A program made the position numbers and the translations under genes. Below, piece by piece: positions 23,756 through 35,480 of a DNA stretch of 64,000 nt. The first letter of the stretch is position 1; each line of letters starts with the position of its first letter. Under the pieces are notes generated by a model. The model was not told the DNA's origin. It ran no database searches and was given only the letters and a program-made list of their open reading frames with translations. Origin of the DNA: Hordeum vulgare subsp. vulgare (taxonomy: Eukaryota > Streptophyta > Magnoliopsida > Poales > Poaceae); assembly GCF_904849725.1 (NCBI RefSeq), contig NC_058523.1:112160189-112224188 (forward strand). The letters run 5' to 3'.

Positions 23756-25271
23756 TCATACGTCCAAAATGCATCACCTTTTTGTATCATAATTTGTCTC
23801 TATTCATTGATATATTTCACATTATGATGTGTACTTATAGTGTTTTGGCTTATTTTACACAGTTTACAACTTTCCGGTGCCGAAACAGCAGACGCAGGAT
23901 TCAACGGAGAAAATAGCACGAAGAGTTGCCATATCAGAACATCTCCAACCGCGCTGAAAATTTGAGGGAAGAAGTTTCCGAACGGATCCCGAAGACAGGC
24001 CAAAGAAGGGCCGGAGGGGGGCCACAGGTCAACCAGGCGACCTGCTGGCGCGGGGCCACCCTAGGTCATGCCAAGAGGCCGCCTGGGTAGTGGGTACCGC
24101 CTTCGATGCTCTCCTTGGGCCTATTTGTTCCTCTTGACCAAAAAGTTATGGGGATAGAAGAGTTTTCGCGATTCCGCCGCCACTCCGCGGTGGAAACCTA
24201 CAAAGAAGAAAAGACCTTTCCGGCGGGCAGATTCCGCCGGGGAGAATTCCTCCCGGAAGAGGAGATCGTCCTCATCGTCATCACCATCGTCACGGCATCA
24301 TCGAGATCATCATCACCATCATCACCAACACCAGCACCATCTACACCTTCATCTCATCTACTTCACCATTGCAATCGGAGTTGTACCTTGCACTATTCAT
24401 TCTCTCTACTCTACCAGTGTTGATTACTCTTTTGTGGTGAATGCTATTGAGTTTTGTTGGAGGATTATTGTTATGACCAGATTGTTAATCATATTTTCAC
24501 CACCTCTGATCATGATCTCTTTTATGTCTTGTGAGTAGTTTCGATAGTTCTTGAGGACACGGGAAAAGTCTAAATGCTAGTAGTCATATGATGTTGAAGT
24601 AATATGTGTTGATTGATATTTAAGTTATGATGTTATTATTATAGTGGTGTTATGTGAACGTCGACTACACAACACTTCGCCGTTTAAGGACCTAGGGGAA
24701 TGCATCGTGTATAAAGAATGCTTATGGTGGGTTGCCGGAGTGACAGAAACCTGAACCCCAATTCGCATACTTTTGCATGAGGGAGTATTGGATCCTAAAG
24801 CTTATTGTTATGGTTAGGCTTTGCCTTAATTTCTCTCTTGTATTTGTGGATGCTTGCAAGAGGGATTAATCATAAGAGTGTACTTGTCTTAGCCTGGACG
24901 GTGCACTAGTTAAGATCCACCCACATAACACTTATCAATACCAAACATAGTACTAGACAGAGTATGGCGAAAGCACTTGACTATCTCTCCCGTGTGTCCT
25001 CAGGAATGCCTTAGTCTTTATAAGTTTAGTCCCTCGGCTTATCCTTTGTGTTTAAAAGGATTGGGCCACTTTCTGCACCTCGGCACGATTTACTTTACTT
25101 GCATTTATTTCCTTGTTGCTTATACTAGAAGACCCATAAAAAGTTACCTTTAAGCACTTGCAGTTATTCCTTGCTCAAGATCACTTGTCAATACCTTCTG
25201 CCCCTCGTTGGGTTCGACAATCTTACTTATCAAAAAGGTTACGATAGATCCCCTACACTTGTGGCTCATCA
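23756..25271 (+). repeat. 3' LTR of the Athila-type element
   Basis: This matches 2683-4188 with visible substitutions and indels. It starts TCATACGTCC instead of TGATACGTCC, so the terminal TG is mutated, and ends GGCTCATCA before the TGGTG duplication. The divergence exceeds that of the Angela LTR pair, consistent with the nesting order. Confidence 0.92.
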
Positions 25272-28200
25272 TGGTGCCTCGGAGCTCAATCGTTATGGTG
25301 TAAAGTTGTTGGATAGCTCTTGTCGTCTTGAATCCAACAAGCTTGAGTTTTCTCAATTCGGAGCTCGTATGCGAAAGTTATGGCAGTTTTAGTGGCAAGG
25401 CAGGTTTTCTCTCCCAAGCGGAAGTACCGCTGGGGCAGAGCCGTAGTACCTCTTTGGCGGTACTACTGTTCTCCCTGTCGGCCTCTATTTCGCTTATTAT
25501 TTCTTTCTAGCATCTTGGGCACGTTGCTTATTCTAAGTGAAATTACCGATGGGGACACAGCAGTAGTACCACTCGAGCAGTACTTCCGCCCTCCCCTATC
25601 GGCCCCTCTTCTGCTTCGTTTTCCTCTCTGGCTTCTGTTGAGATGTTGCCCATTTTAAGCAGAAGTACCGCTTGGGTTGGAGAGGTAGTACCGCTCCAGT
25701 GGTAGGATCGCTCAGCCAAGCGGTACTACCACTTGTGCACAGGTTGAGTGCATAACGACTTGATTTTGAGTGACCTATTTAAGGGGGTCTTCTTCCCCAA
25801 TGGTCCCTAACTCTTGAGCTCGTGTTCTTCCCCCATTCTTGACCTTCTTCGAGCTTGCTAAATCTATATCCCTCCAATGATTCTTGCTAGTTCTTGAGGG
25901 CTAAGAGAGAGGCGATCTACATCCACATTTCCATCAATCACTTTCTCCTCTTTGTGAGAGGAACCCCTTGGATCTTGCTCTTAGAGTTCTTCATGTCCTT
26001 CTTCATTCTACCTCGCATTTTCTTCCATAGCATTAGTTGTTGTGGTGGGATTTGAGAGAAAAACACTAGGGGTACTCTGTGTTCCCTTGCCATTGCATTT
26101 GGTGCATAGGTTTGAGTTCTACACGGTGATACGTGGAAGTCAAGTTTGAGAAGCTTATTACTCTTGGGTGTTTGAGCACCCTAGAGCTTGTTCCTCCTGG
26201 GTGCCTTGGCACCCTAGACGGTTGGTGGTGCCTCAGATCTCAATCATTGTGGTGTAAATCTGTTGGATAGCTCTTGTCGTCGTGAATCCTACAAGCTTGA
26301 GTTTTCTCAATTCGAAGCTCGTATGCGAAAGTTATGGCACTTTTAATGATAGGGCATGTTTTCTCTATCAAGCGGAAGTACCGCTAGGGCAGAACGGTAG
26401 TACCGCTCAGGCAGTAGTGCCACTCTCCCCTGCCGTTCTCTCTTCCACTTATTATTTCTTTCTAGCATCTTGGGCAATGTTGCTTATTCTAAGCGGAAAT
26501 ACACTTGGGGGCATAGCGGTACTACCGCTTGGGCGGTACAGCCGCCCTCCCCTACCGGGCCTTCTTCTGCTTGTTTTTCCTATGTGGCTTCTACTGAGTC
26601 GTTGCCCATTTTAATAGGAACTACCGCTTGGATTGAAGGGGTAATACTGCTTGGATGGTACTACCGCTTATGCACAGGCTGAGTGTATAACGGTTGGATT
26701 TCTAGGGACCTATTTAAGGGGGTCTTTTTCCCCAATGGTCCCTAACTTTTGAGCTCATGTTCTTCCCCCATTGCTGACCTTCTTCGAGCTTGCTAACTCT
26801 CAAGCACTCCAATTATTCTTGCTAGTTCTTGAGAGAAAAGAGATTAGAGATCTAGATCCACATTTCCACCAATCACTTTCTCCTCTTTGTGAGGTGAATC
26901 CCTTGAATGTTGGTCTTGGAGTTCTTTGTGTTATTCTTCGTTCTTCCTCTCATTTTTTCCATTTCATTAGTTGTTGTGGTGGGATTTGAGAGAAAAGGAC
27001 GCTGGTACTCCGTGTGCCCTTGCCATTGCATTTGATGCATAGGTTTGAGTTCTCCATGGTCATACGTGGAAGGTGAAGTTTGAGAAGCTTATTACTCTTG
27101 GGTGTTTGAGAACCCTAGAGCTTGTTCCTCTTGGGTGCCTGGCGCCCTAAGAGGTTGGTGGTGCGTCGAATCTTAATCATTGTGGTGTAAAGTTGTTGTA
27201 TAGATCTTGTCATCCTGAATCCAACAAGCTTGAGTTCACTCAATTCGGAGCTCATATGCGAAAGTTATGGTAGTTTTAGTAGCAGGGCAAGTTTTCTCTC
27301 TCAAGCGGAAGTACCATTGGGGCCGGTACTACCGCCCTCCCCTGCCGGCCTCTCTTCCACTTATTATTTATTTCTCCCATCTTGGGCATCGTTGCTTATT
27401 CTAAGTGGAAGTATCGGTGATGGCACAACGGTATTTCCGCTCGGGCGGTACTGCTACCCTAACGTGTCGGCCCCTCTTCCACTTGTTTTTCCTCTCTGGC
27501 TTCTGATGAGATGTTTCCCATTTTAAGCGGAAGTACCGCTTGGGTTGGAGCAGTAGTACCGCTGAACCAAGCGGTACTACAGCTTGCGCAAGCTGAGTGA
27601 ATAATGGTTGGATTTCGAGGGACCTATTTAAGGGGGTCTTCTTCCCCAATAGTCCCTAACTCTTGAGCTCATGTTCTTCCCTCATTATTGACCTTCTTCG
27701 AGCTTGCTAACTCTTAATCTCTCCAATGATTCTTTCTAGTTCTTGATGGAAAAGAGAGGGGAGATCTAGATCCACATTTCCATCAATCAATTTATCCTCT
27801 TTGTGAGGGGAACCCCTTGGATCTTAATCTTGGATTTCTTCGTGTTCTTTTTTGCTCGTCCTCTCATTTTCTTCCATGGCATTAGTCATTGTGGTGTTAT
27901 TTGAGCGAAAAAGGACTCAGGCACTCCGTGTGCCCTTGCCATTGCATTTGCTGCATAGGTTTGAGTTCTCCACGGTGATACGTGGAAGTGAAGTTTGAGA
28001 AGCTTATTACTCTTGGGTGTTTGAGCACCCTAGAGCTTGTTCCTCTTGGGTGCCTTGGCGCCCTAGATGTTTGGTGGTGCCTCGGAGCTCAATCATTGTT
28101 GTGTAAAGCTTCGGGCAAGCGTTGGGGTTTCCAATTAGGTTGTGCAGATTGCCCCGAGCATTTGAGGTTACCCCGAAGCAATATTCCAGTGTGGTGAAGC

Positions 28201-28712
28201 TTCGTGGTGTTTTTGGGAGCCTCCAATTAAGTTGTGCAGATTCCCCAACCTTGTTTGTACAGGTTTAGTGACCGCCCTCAAGGGTCCCTTAGTGGAATCA
28301 CGACACCTTGCATTGTGCGAGGGCGTGAGGAGATTACGGTGGTCCTAGCAGCTTCTTGGGGAGGATTGTGCACCACACCGCTCCAAACGGAGATTAGCAC
28401 CCGCAAGGGTGTGAACTTCGGGATACATCATAGTCTCCTCGTGCCTCGGTTATCTCTTACGTGAGCCCTTTACTTGTGCACTTTACTTTGTGATAGACAT
28501 ATAGTTTCTTTTTATATATCTTGATATCACTTATTTGTTTATCTTGCTTGCCATAAGTTGTTGGTGCACGTAGGTGAGCTTAGTTGTTTTAGGTCTTGTG
28601 CTTCAATAATTAAAGTTAATTTTATTTCGCATTTGTTCAAGCCTAAAACATAATTATTTTAAAGCGCCTATTCACCCACCCACCCCCTCTAGGCGACATG
28701 CACGAACTTTAA
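25272..28712 (+). mobile_element. Copia (SIRE/Maximus-like) LTR, downstream block
   Basis: This continues 2165-2682 after the Athila insertion. It holds three tandem units of about 0.93 kb and then a unique 3' portion. The end, CTCTAGGCGACATG followed by CACGAACTTTA, matches the ending of the related LTR at 60925-60952, which is followed by a Met primer site. Here the primer site is absent and unrelated sequence follows, so it is a solo or truncated LTR. No coding. Confidence 0.75.
25277..28079 (+). repeat. 0.93-kb tandem repeat inside the copia LTR
   Basis: Units start with CCTCGGAGCTCAAT or a close variant at 25277, 26231, 27164 and 28080 (the last partial), giving periods of 954, 933 and 916 bp. 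A further half unit is 2165-2682. Each unit repeats the 15-bp palindrome AGCGGTASTACCGCT or decayed forms, GACCTATTTAAGGGGGTC, and the GTGATACGTGGAAG phrase. Confidence 0.85.
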
Positions 28713-29106
28713 CGGTGGCGGCTGGTCCCGAAAGTCTATTCTTAACGAGGGTAAATGGGTTCATATAGGAGAAGATGGGAGCAGTGAGCTTCATTGGGGC
28801 TCACAAGCCACCTAGGCATGCCCTCGGGGTAGGACGCGTCCCGTGGCTTGTGGCCCACCGAGGGTCTTCTCCGGTACTTCTTTATGCTAGTATTTTTAAT
28901 GAATTCCAAAATAATTCTCCATAAATTTGCAAGTCATTTGTAGCTGCGGAGAATAGCTATCTTTGTTGTACCTTTTTCAGGCCCAAAATTCCAGTTGTTG
29001 GCAATCTCCCGCTTGTGATGTATCTTGTAATTTAAAAGGGAAAATGCATTCGAATTGCACCATAAAGTGGAATATAACTCTAAAATTTGTAAATAATAGT
29101 AGGAAA
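28713..29106 (+). mobile_element. LTR-like fragment, gypsy type, truncated
   Basis: The block contains GGCTCACAAGCCACCTAGG and GGCTTGTGGCCCACCGAGGG, phrasing similar to the U3 parts of the Athila-like LTRs here (41810-41870, 54440-54490). No second LTR, primer site or coding part is visible. Boundaries are approximate. Confidence 0.4.
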
Positions 29107-29956
29107 ATATGATGCAAAATTGGCGTATCAATGAAGTAGTCATCAAAGGACGAGATGCCACCATAGAGACGATCGAAGACTTTTTTGCGCATTTGGAAGC
29201 GCCCGCAAAAATTGTTCGCGAAGAGGGCATCGGGGGCAAAGTAGTTGTCCACCAGCGTCAAATGGTCGTGCGCCCGGTTGCGGTTGAGCACTCGATGACC
29301 CTTGATGGATCCTTTGAAATTGAAAACTTGCTCGTGCGCCCTCATCACATCTGCAAACACCGCTTGCATAATCATCGTCTCATTCGTGTAGTCTTCCTCG
29401 TCGGACGTGTCACACGTGTCAACATAATGCTCGTATATGTAATCCATATCGGTACCCATTGCTTCAAACAAGAAGGGCCAAAAAAATAGCTTGGACAATT
29501 CATCGAACAGTTATCGGGCATGGTGAGAATCGTAGAAGCGGATGGTACTTGCGAGGAGGTCGAAGGAGAGGTGTGGAACATAGGCGGAGGATAAGTGGCG
29601 TGGAGCCCAGTTGTACCATTGGAGGTGATAGACTCGTCGAGTTTCGGCACGGGTTTGGTGTGGCAGTTGGTTTAATGAGCGGCGGCAAAGGCAAGAGACA
29701 AACACTGAAGGAGAGAAAATTGTAAGATTGTGACGCGGGGTCTCGGAGGGGTTTGGTGTGGGCCGAGGGTGTCTGAGCCCTACATAAGTGTTGTCCACAC
29801 TCCTACAAAGCCCCCTAGTTGTCTCGGGTTTGTCCAAAAAATACGTCCTAAACACTCGATGGACCCGATACAAGCCCACATTGAATGGCTAAATACGTTC
29901 GGACATTGCAGTCCGAACGTTTGTTGGCGGTTTGAGGGTCTACTTTGGAGATGTCC
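29107..29956 (-). mobile_element. PIF/Harbinger element 1, 5' part only
   Basis: Read on the minus strand, it starts with the terminal repeat GGACATCTCCAAA at 29956, flanked by a TAA target site (29957-29959), and runs into a transposase N-terminus. Its leader matches that of the element at 38465 (for example TTTTCTCTCCTTC...TTTGTCTCTTGCC). The element is cut off near 29107 by the LTR-like fragment, so its other terminal repeat is lost. Confidence 0.7.
29110..29459 (-). pseudogene. Harbinger transposase N-terminal fragment
   Basis: From ATG at 29459 the minus strand reads MGTDMDYIYEHYVDTCDTSD, then GSIKGHRVLNRNRAHDHLTL and FCGRFQMRKKVFDRLYGG. The GS-IKG-R-NRNR segment followed by the RFxMRxxVFxRL motif is the usual N-terminal region of plant PIF/Harbinger transposases. 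It parallels MDSNLEYIYEQYVELSDGSS at 38971. Homology stops near 29110, so the whole catalytic DDE region is missing. Confidence 0.75.
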
Positions 29957-30057
29957 TAACATCCTCCTCCAAAGGCCTCCCGTGGTTCATTTTTTGCCAA
30001 AGTGTATCACTTAAATGTGTTTGTGGATCAAAGTGTGCAATTTTTTTAGTTGGTAGA

Positions 30058-31346
30058 GGACATCTCAATGCAAACCCCTAAGCCGCTCACATCTATCTCA
30101 ACCGAGCGGCCCAGATGCATGTTGCCATCCAATGCAGTACCCCCATCGGTCCTCGGACCGACCGGGACGTTCGTTTTACCGCATACCAGAAGCAAGGGGA
30201 GATTTGTGGGTGTGACACCCGCCACGTATGATAAATCGGTCCCACTTGAAAACCCTTCCACACAAAGAGTATGCCATGTAATCATGTCAATCAACGCTGC
30301 TCCAGAGCAGGCTTGACAGACTGACATTCATGCCATCAGAGTGACACGATCACGGACGAGGAGTTCCTGCGGCAGATCGAGTTGCTAACGGAGCGTTCAC
30401 TCCGAAGTCGTGGTCAACCGCCCTCGCTGCCATGGGCCATCATGAAGGATGATGTACACTCCCTGCATTCTACCGTGTCAAGCCGGTGTCGCTCCTGCAT
30501 TCAACTGTGATGTCTAAATTGGACGTTGCGTGAAGGAGGAGTCATCCTCGTCTCCATAAAGTTGGTACACCCATATTGACGGGCCGGTGTCACCACAACG
30601 CCACAATTAGCATGGCAAGGTCTTCAAGGAGGAGGTGTCACCGATGACCGCAAAGGTACGCGGGCTCATCCTCCACTACCTTGATGCCCATGGAGGCTCC
30701 TCGTCGTTGGGGGGCATTGTGTCGACCGAGGACACGGCGATGCAACATGAATTGCGCAACATGGCGCATCGCTCCACATGTGACATGTCGGACATGGCGT
30801 CGACCAGGGTCTGCGGTGACCCTGGACTAGTGGCAGCCTAGGCCCTCGACTGGTGAGTCATTACATGGGAGACTCGCAAGGCGTCGCCGCCATCCTATAG
30901 GGAGCTCGCCAACATCAATGATGAGTGATCGCTAAGTGACATATCCACCACCATCTGCAAGGGCAAGGCCGCCGCCAGGGCACCACGGTTGGGGTCAACA
31001 TTAGCATAGAGTTGCTCCTCCGCAAGCACTAGGTGGTGACCGGGCAAGATTATTGCGCCCATGCCTCCTTCCTCCGCTGAAAGGACTGCTCCTCTGACAA
31101 TGAAGTGGTGCGACCGGTTAGGGCGGCCACGCATAGAAGTATCCCTCCGCTACAAGATAGACCGCTATCCATTAAAAATTTCTAGTTAAACGGACAAAAT
31201 ATTGTTTGTTTTACATAAATCATGTCCGAACCTCAACGAATCCCGTCGTGTTTGATGGTCAGCTCCTGCATCACTGTTCACGTACTCATCCAGTTTAGTC
31301 CACAAACGAGTAACGTTGTATTTCGGAATCAGTGCTGGAGATGCCC
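30058..31346. mobile_element. Non-autonomous PIF/Harbinger-like unit (probable)
   Basis: The left end GGACATCTCAATGC (30058) and right end GCTGGAGATGCCC (31334-31346, reverse complement GGGCATCTCCAGC) form an imperfect inverted repeat of the same kind as in the other Harbinger elements. The right flank is TAA. The 1.3-kb interior has no transposase motif; the frames at 30635-30841 and 30895-31134 are not recognised. Pairing of the ends is inferred. Confidence 0.45.
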
Positions 31347-31349
31347 TAA

Positions 31350-32524
31350 AGTGTCCAATAATACATGGATGAACCCGAATACACATGAACCCACTTTTAA
31401 AAACATGCTTTTAAATGGACAAAAATTATGAGAAAAAATACACGTGCATATCTCCACGTTCTACATGTGTACAGATAGTTTCACACAAAACCATGTTTTT
31501 ATTTGGCCTATGCAAAAAAAAGGCAACAAGAAAAAATCACTTTGAATCACTTAAATTTGTCAATTTCGAGGAGCCACAATAAAAGGATAATTTTCCATAA
31601 AGCTTTGTGCCCCGCAGATATTTTACAAACATGTATGCATGAAAATTTGTTTCCATTTTTCTAGAAGCACTGAAAATGTATTAAAAAAGCGGGTTACCCT
31701 GGTTTATGACGCGCCTTCTCGTATACGCACCGTTCAGTTTGAAGGAAACAAAAACATAGGATTTAAGAATAATACATGAAATTGATAGGATGGCACTAAG
31801 TAATTGTCTTGCCTTGTTCCTACGCAAAAGATAAACTTTGAGTGGATGTGTAAATTCCATTAAAAACACAGAAAATGAATAGTATTCTCATAAAGTTTTC
31901 ATATGTGTTTCCTATAAACCAAATTAGAGAATTTTTCCTCTCGGACCCTTGTTCCTATGTTTCTTTCTATAAAAATCCTCCAAAACGAATGAGGCCAAAG
32001 TGTCTATCTTTCATATTTCACTCAATTTGCAAAGTAGAAGCTTCGTGCCGTGAAGGCGTACAAGTAGCATCAGCGAACTACGGAGCCAATGGATGGTGGA
32101 AACGTGGGGCGCTGGTCTGTGGGGGCTGAACGGGCCAAATGGACGGCACAGGGGCGGCCCCACATGTCGAAGTACACACGGTATGAGTGCGGAATCTTCC
32201 CAGGGCTCGCCGGAATCCCTACCCACCCAGCCGCGGCTGTCGCCATTGGAGAAAAGCTTCTTCATGGGGCGGCGACCCCACCAAGCTCTCGCACACCTGC
32301 AATCTCCATCTCCCACAGCATGGAGACCGAGCTGAGTACTCAAAAACCTTGAACTTATTTCTTGTACGTTGTTGTTGTGACTTGTGAGTAGTGCCAGTAA
32401 CCACTTTCAATTTATTGTTTATTCATTTCCAGCATATTTCACATAATCTGGCTCTTGTAGCACAAAACACTCACATATCAAACTTTTTTCTAAAAGAAAA
32501 GAAAAGAAGGGAATTTTTTTTTTT
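31350..32524. other. Unassigned AT-rich stretch with a possible MITE
   Basis: No gene is visible. At 31731-31991 CGTTCAGTTTGAAGGA and TCCTCCAAAACGAATG are imperfect inverted ends (12 of 16) with ACATAGGA-type sequence just inside on both sides, suggesting a MITE of about 260 bp without a clear target duplication. A frame at 32089-32352 is weak (see rejected list). Confidence 0.35.
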
Positions 32525-32944
32525 TGAACTCCGTCTATGTTGTCTCAACATAGTCGGTCCTAAGCTCGGGTAAAGGAGGAGGGTTGTGATAGGCTTGGCG
32601 AGCCAACGTCAAAACTCAGTCACTCTTATGGAGATGAAACCCAAAAGATTTTCATTGGGGCGTAACCCTCTCAACGACGCGCCACATCGAAACCCGGGTG
32701 TGTGGAAAATGGGCAAGGGTCGGGCCGTCACTCGTAGGTGACGCGCCGTATTATGATCTGGATACGGTCGCAAGTGAGCAAGGATTGGGTCGTCGCATCC
32801 TTAGTGGCGCGCTACATCGGCGCCCGGGTGTAGTGGAAAATGAGCAAGGGTCTTCGCATTTGACTCGACGAGTGCGAAGGGTAAGGAAGCTACCCGAGCC
32901 TAGGAGGATTCGCTTAGGTAGCTGGAGTAGGGTCTCTGACCGGC

Positions 32945-33684
32945 GAGCTTCGGGAGGTAGTTGATACAGCGGTGAGGAGAGGCGTTGATATCCTTTGCGT
33001 CCAAGAGGCCAAATGGAGGGGATAGAGGGCGAGGGAGGTGGAGGGTACCGGCTTCAAGCTTTGGTACACGGGACGGTTGCAAACAGAAACGGAGTAGGCA
33101 TCTTCATCAGCAAGAGCCTCAAGTATGGAGTGATAGACGTCAAGAGATGTGGGGACCGAATTATCGTGGTCAAGCTCGTAGTTGAGGACTTAGTTCTCAA
33201 TGTTATCAATGTGTATGCCCCGCAAGTCGGCCACAATGAGAACACCAAGAGGGAGTTCTGGGAAGGCTTTGAGGACATGGTTAAGAGTGTAACGATTGGT
33301 GAGAGTCTTTTCATAGGAGGGGACCTCAATGGCCACGTGGGCACATCTAACACAAGTTTTGAAGGGGTGCATGAAGGATTTGGCTATGGCATCAGGAATC
33401 AAGAAGGAGAAGACGTCTTAAGATTTGTGCTAGCATACAACATGATCATAGCTAACACCCTCTTTAAGAAGAGAGAATCACATCTAGTGACTTACAATAG
33501 TGAGCAACACTCTAGCCAGATTGATTTCATCCTCTCGAGAAGAGAAGATGGTCGTGCATGTCTAGTCTGTAAAGTGATACCTCGAGAGAGTGTTGTCCCT
33601 CAGCATAAGCTTGTGGTTGTTGGTTTCCGCTTTCGGATTCATGTCCAGCGGGACAAGCGTGCCAAAGTCGCTAGAACGAAGTGA
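32945..33684 (+). pseudogene. RTE endonuclease (APE-like) domain
   Basis: The domain starts before the first ATG with RRGVDILCVQEAKWRG (about 32970-33020), where QEAKW holds the catalytic Glu. A TAG just after it and a frame change lead to the frame from 32995: ANRNGVGIFISKSLKYGV, VINVYAPQVGHNENTKREFW, the GGDLNGHVG motif (about 33319) and SQIDFILSR (about 33517), ending with PQHKLVVVGF. These are the E, D/N, D and H motifs of the exonuclease-endonuclease-phosphatase fold that nicks target DNA. Broken by the stop and frameshift. Confidence 0.85.
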
Positions 33685-35480
33685 TGGAAGCTCAAGGAGG
33701 AGGTAGCTCAGGCTTTTAAGAAGAGGGTTATTAAGGAGGGCCCTTGGGAGGAAGGATGTGATGTAGAGAACATGTGGATGAAGATGGCGACTTGTATTCG
33801 TAAGGTGGCCTCATAGGAGTTTGGAGTGTCCAGGGGAAGTAGAAGAGAAGCTAAAGATACCTAGTGGTGGAACGATGATGTCGAGAAAGCAATTAAGGAG
33901 AAGAAAGATTGTTTCAGACGCCTATATCTGGATAGGAGTGTAGACAACATAGAAAATTACAAGATGGCAAAGAAGGCCGCGAAGCGAGCCGTGAGTGAAG
34001 CAAGGGGACGGACGTATGAGGACCTCTACGAACGGTTAGACACGAAGGAAGGCAAAAGGGACATCTATAAGATGGCCAAGATCCGAGGGAGGAAGACGAG
34101 GGATGTTGACCAAATCAAGTGCATCAAGGACGGAGCAGAGCAACTCGTGGTGAAGAACGAGGAGATTAAGTATAGATGTCGGGAGTACTTTGAGAAGTTG
34201 TTCAATGGGGAGAGTGAGAGCTCTACCATTGATCTGGACGACTCCTTTGATGATACTAGCATGCGTTTTGTGCGGCGAATCCAGGACTCGGAGGTCAAGG
34301 AGGCTTTAAAAAGGATGAAAAGAGGCAAGGCGATGGTCCCTGATTGTATCCCCATTGACGTGTGGAGAGGCCTCGGGGACATAATGATAGTATGGCTAAC
34401 CAAACTTTTCAACCTCATTTTTGGGCAAACAAGGTGCCACAAGAATGGAGACGGGGTATATTAGTACCAATCTTCAAGAACAAGGGGGATGTTAAGAGTT
34501 GTACTAACTACCGTGGAATTAAATTGATGAGCCATACAATGAAGCTATGGGAGAGAGTCATTGAGCACCGCTTAAAAAGAATGACAAGCGTGACCAAAAT
34601 TCTGTTTAGTTTCATGCCTGGGAGGTTGACCATGGAAGCCATTTTCTTGGTAAGACAACTTATGGAGAGATATAGGGAGCAAAAGAAGGACTTGCATATG
34701 GTGTTCATTGACTTAGAAAAGGCCCATGATAAGATATCATGGAATGTTATGTTGTGGGCCTTGGAGAAACACAAAGTCCCATCAAAGTACATTACCCTCA
34801 TCAAGGACATGTACGATAATGTTATGACAAGTGTTCGAACGAGTGATGGCGACACTGATGACTTTCCTATTAAGATAGGACAGCATGAGGGGTCAGCTTT
34901 GAGCCCTTATCTTTTTGCCTTGGTGATGGACGAGGTCACAAGGGATATACAAGGAGATATCCCATGGTGTATGCTCTTTGCGGACGATGTGCTGCTAGTC
35001 GATGATACTCGGACGGGGGTCAACGGGAAGTTGGAGCTATGGAGGCAAACCTTGAAATCGAAAGGTTTTATACTTAGTAGGACTAAGATCGAGTACATGA
35101 GATGCGCTTGAGTACTACTAAGCACGAGGAGGAGGGGGATGTTAGCCTTGATGGGCTGCTGGTACCTCAGAAGGACACCTTTCGTTATTTGAGGTCAATG
35201 TTGCAGAAGGATTGGGATATCGATGAAGATGTGAACCATCGAATTAAAGCTGGATGGATGAAGTGGCGCCAAACTTCTGGCATTCTTTGTTGAGAAGAGG
35301 GTGCCACAAAAGCTAAAAGACAAGTTTTATAGGAGGGCGGTTCGACCCATAATGTTGTATGGCGCTGAGTGTTGGCCGACTAAAAGACGACATGTGCAAC
35401 AGCTAGGTGTGGCAGAGATGCGTATGTTGAGATGAATGTGTTGCCACGCAAGGAATGACCGAATCCGAAATGGTGATATA
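33684..35480 (+). pseudogene. RTE reverse transcriptase
   Basis: After stops (33682, 33816, 33864), the frame from 33964 carries KGKRDIYKMAKIRGRKTRD-type sequence and EVKEALKRMKRGKAMVPDCIP, a standard RTE pre-RT segment. A frame change near 34440 leads to [66 protein letters not shown] (first catalytic Asp region), then [19 protein letters not shown] and the catalytic [11 protein letters not shown] (about 34975-35005). Another frame change near 35105 precedes PIMLYGAECWPTKRRHVQQL and VAEMRMLR at about 35350-35440. RT copies the LINE RNA at the nicked target. Confidence 0.87.

Larger units (their letters stand above)
2683..25271 (+). mobile_element. Athila-type Ty3/gypsy retrotransposon, complete but dead, with nested insertions
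   Basis: Two direct LTRs (2683-4188 and 23756-25271) flank a primer site, a decayed gag-PR-RT-RNaseH-IN frame, a third ORF and a noncoding 3' region. The 5-bp duplication TGGTG at 2678-2682 and 25272-25276 fixes both ends. The RT catalytic motif FMDDFSVYG and the tRNA-Asp-like primer site place it in the Athila lineage as I know that family. It is interrupted by the Angela element (9966-17267) and a solo LTR (17780-23210); without them it would be about 9.9 kb. Several in-frame stops and frame changes show it is no longer autonomous. It inserted into the copia LTR described at 2165 and 25272. Confidence 0.9.

Noticed and set aside
32089..32352. 87-aa frame with an ATG in a unique-looking region
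   Set aside because: Alternative frames overlap it equally, there is no motif, and it runs into the LINE flank. Too weak to call a gene or exon.
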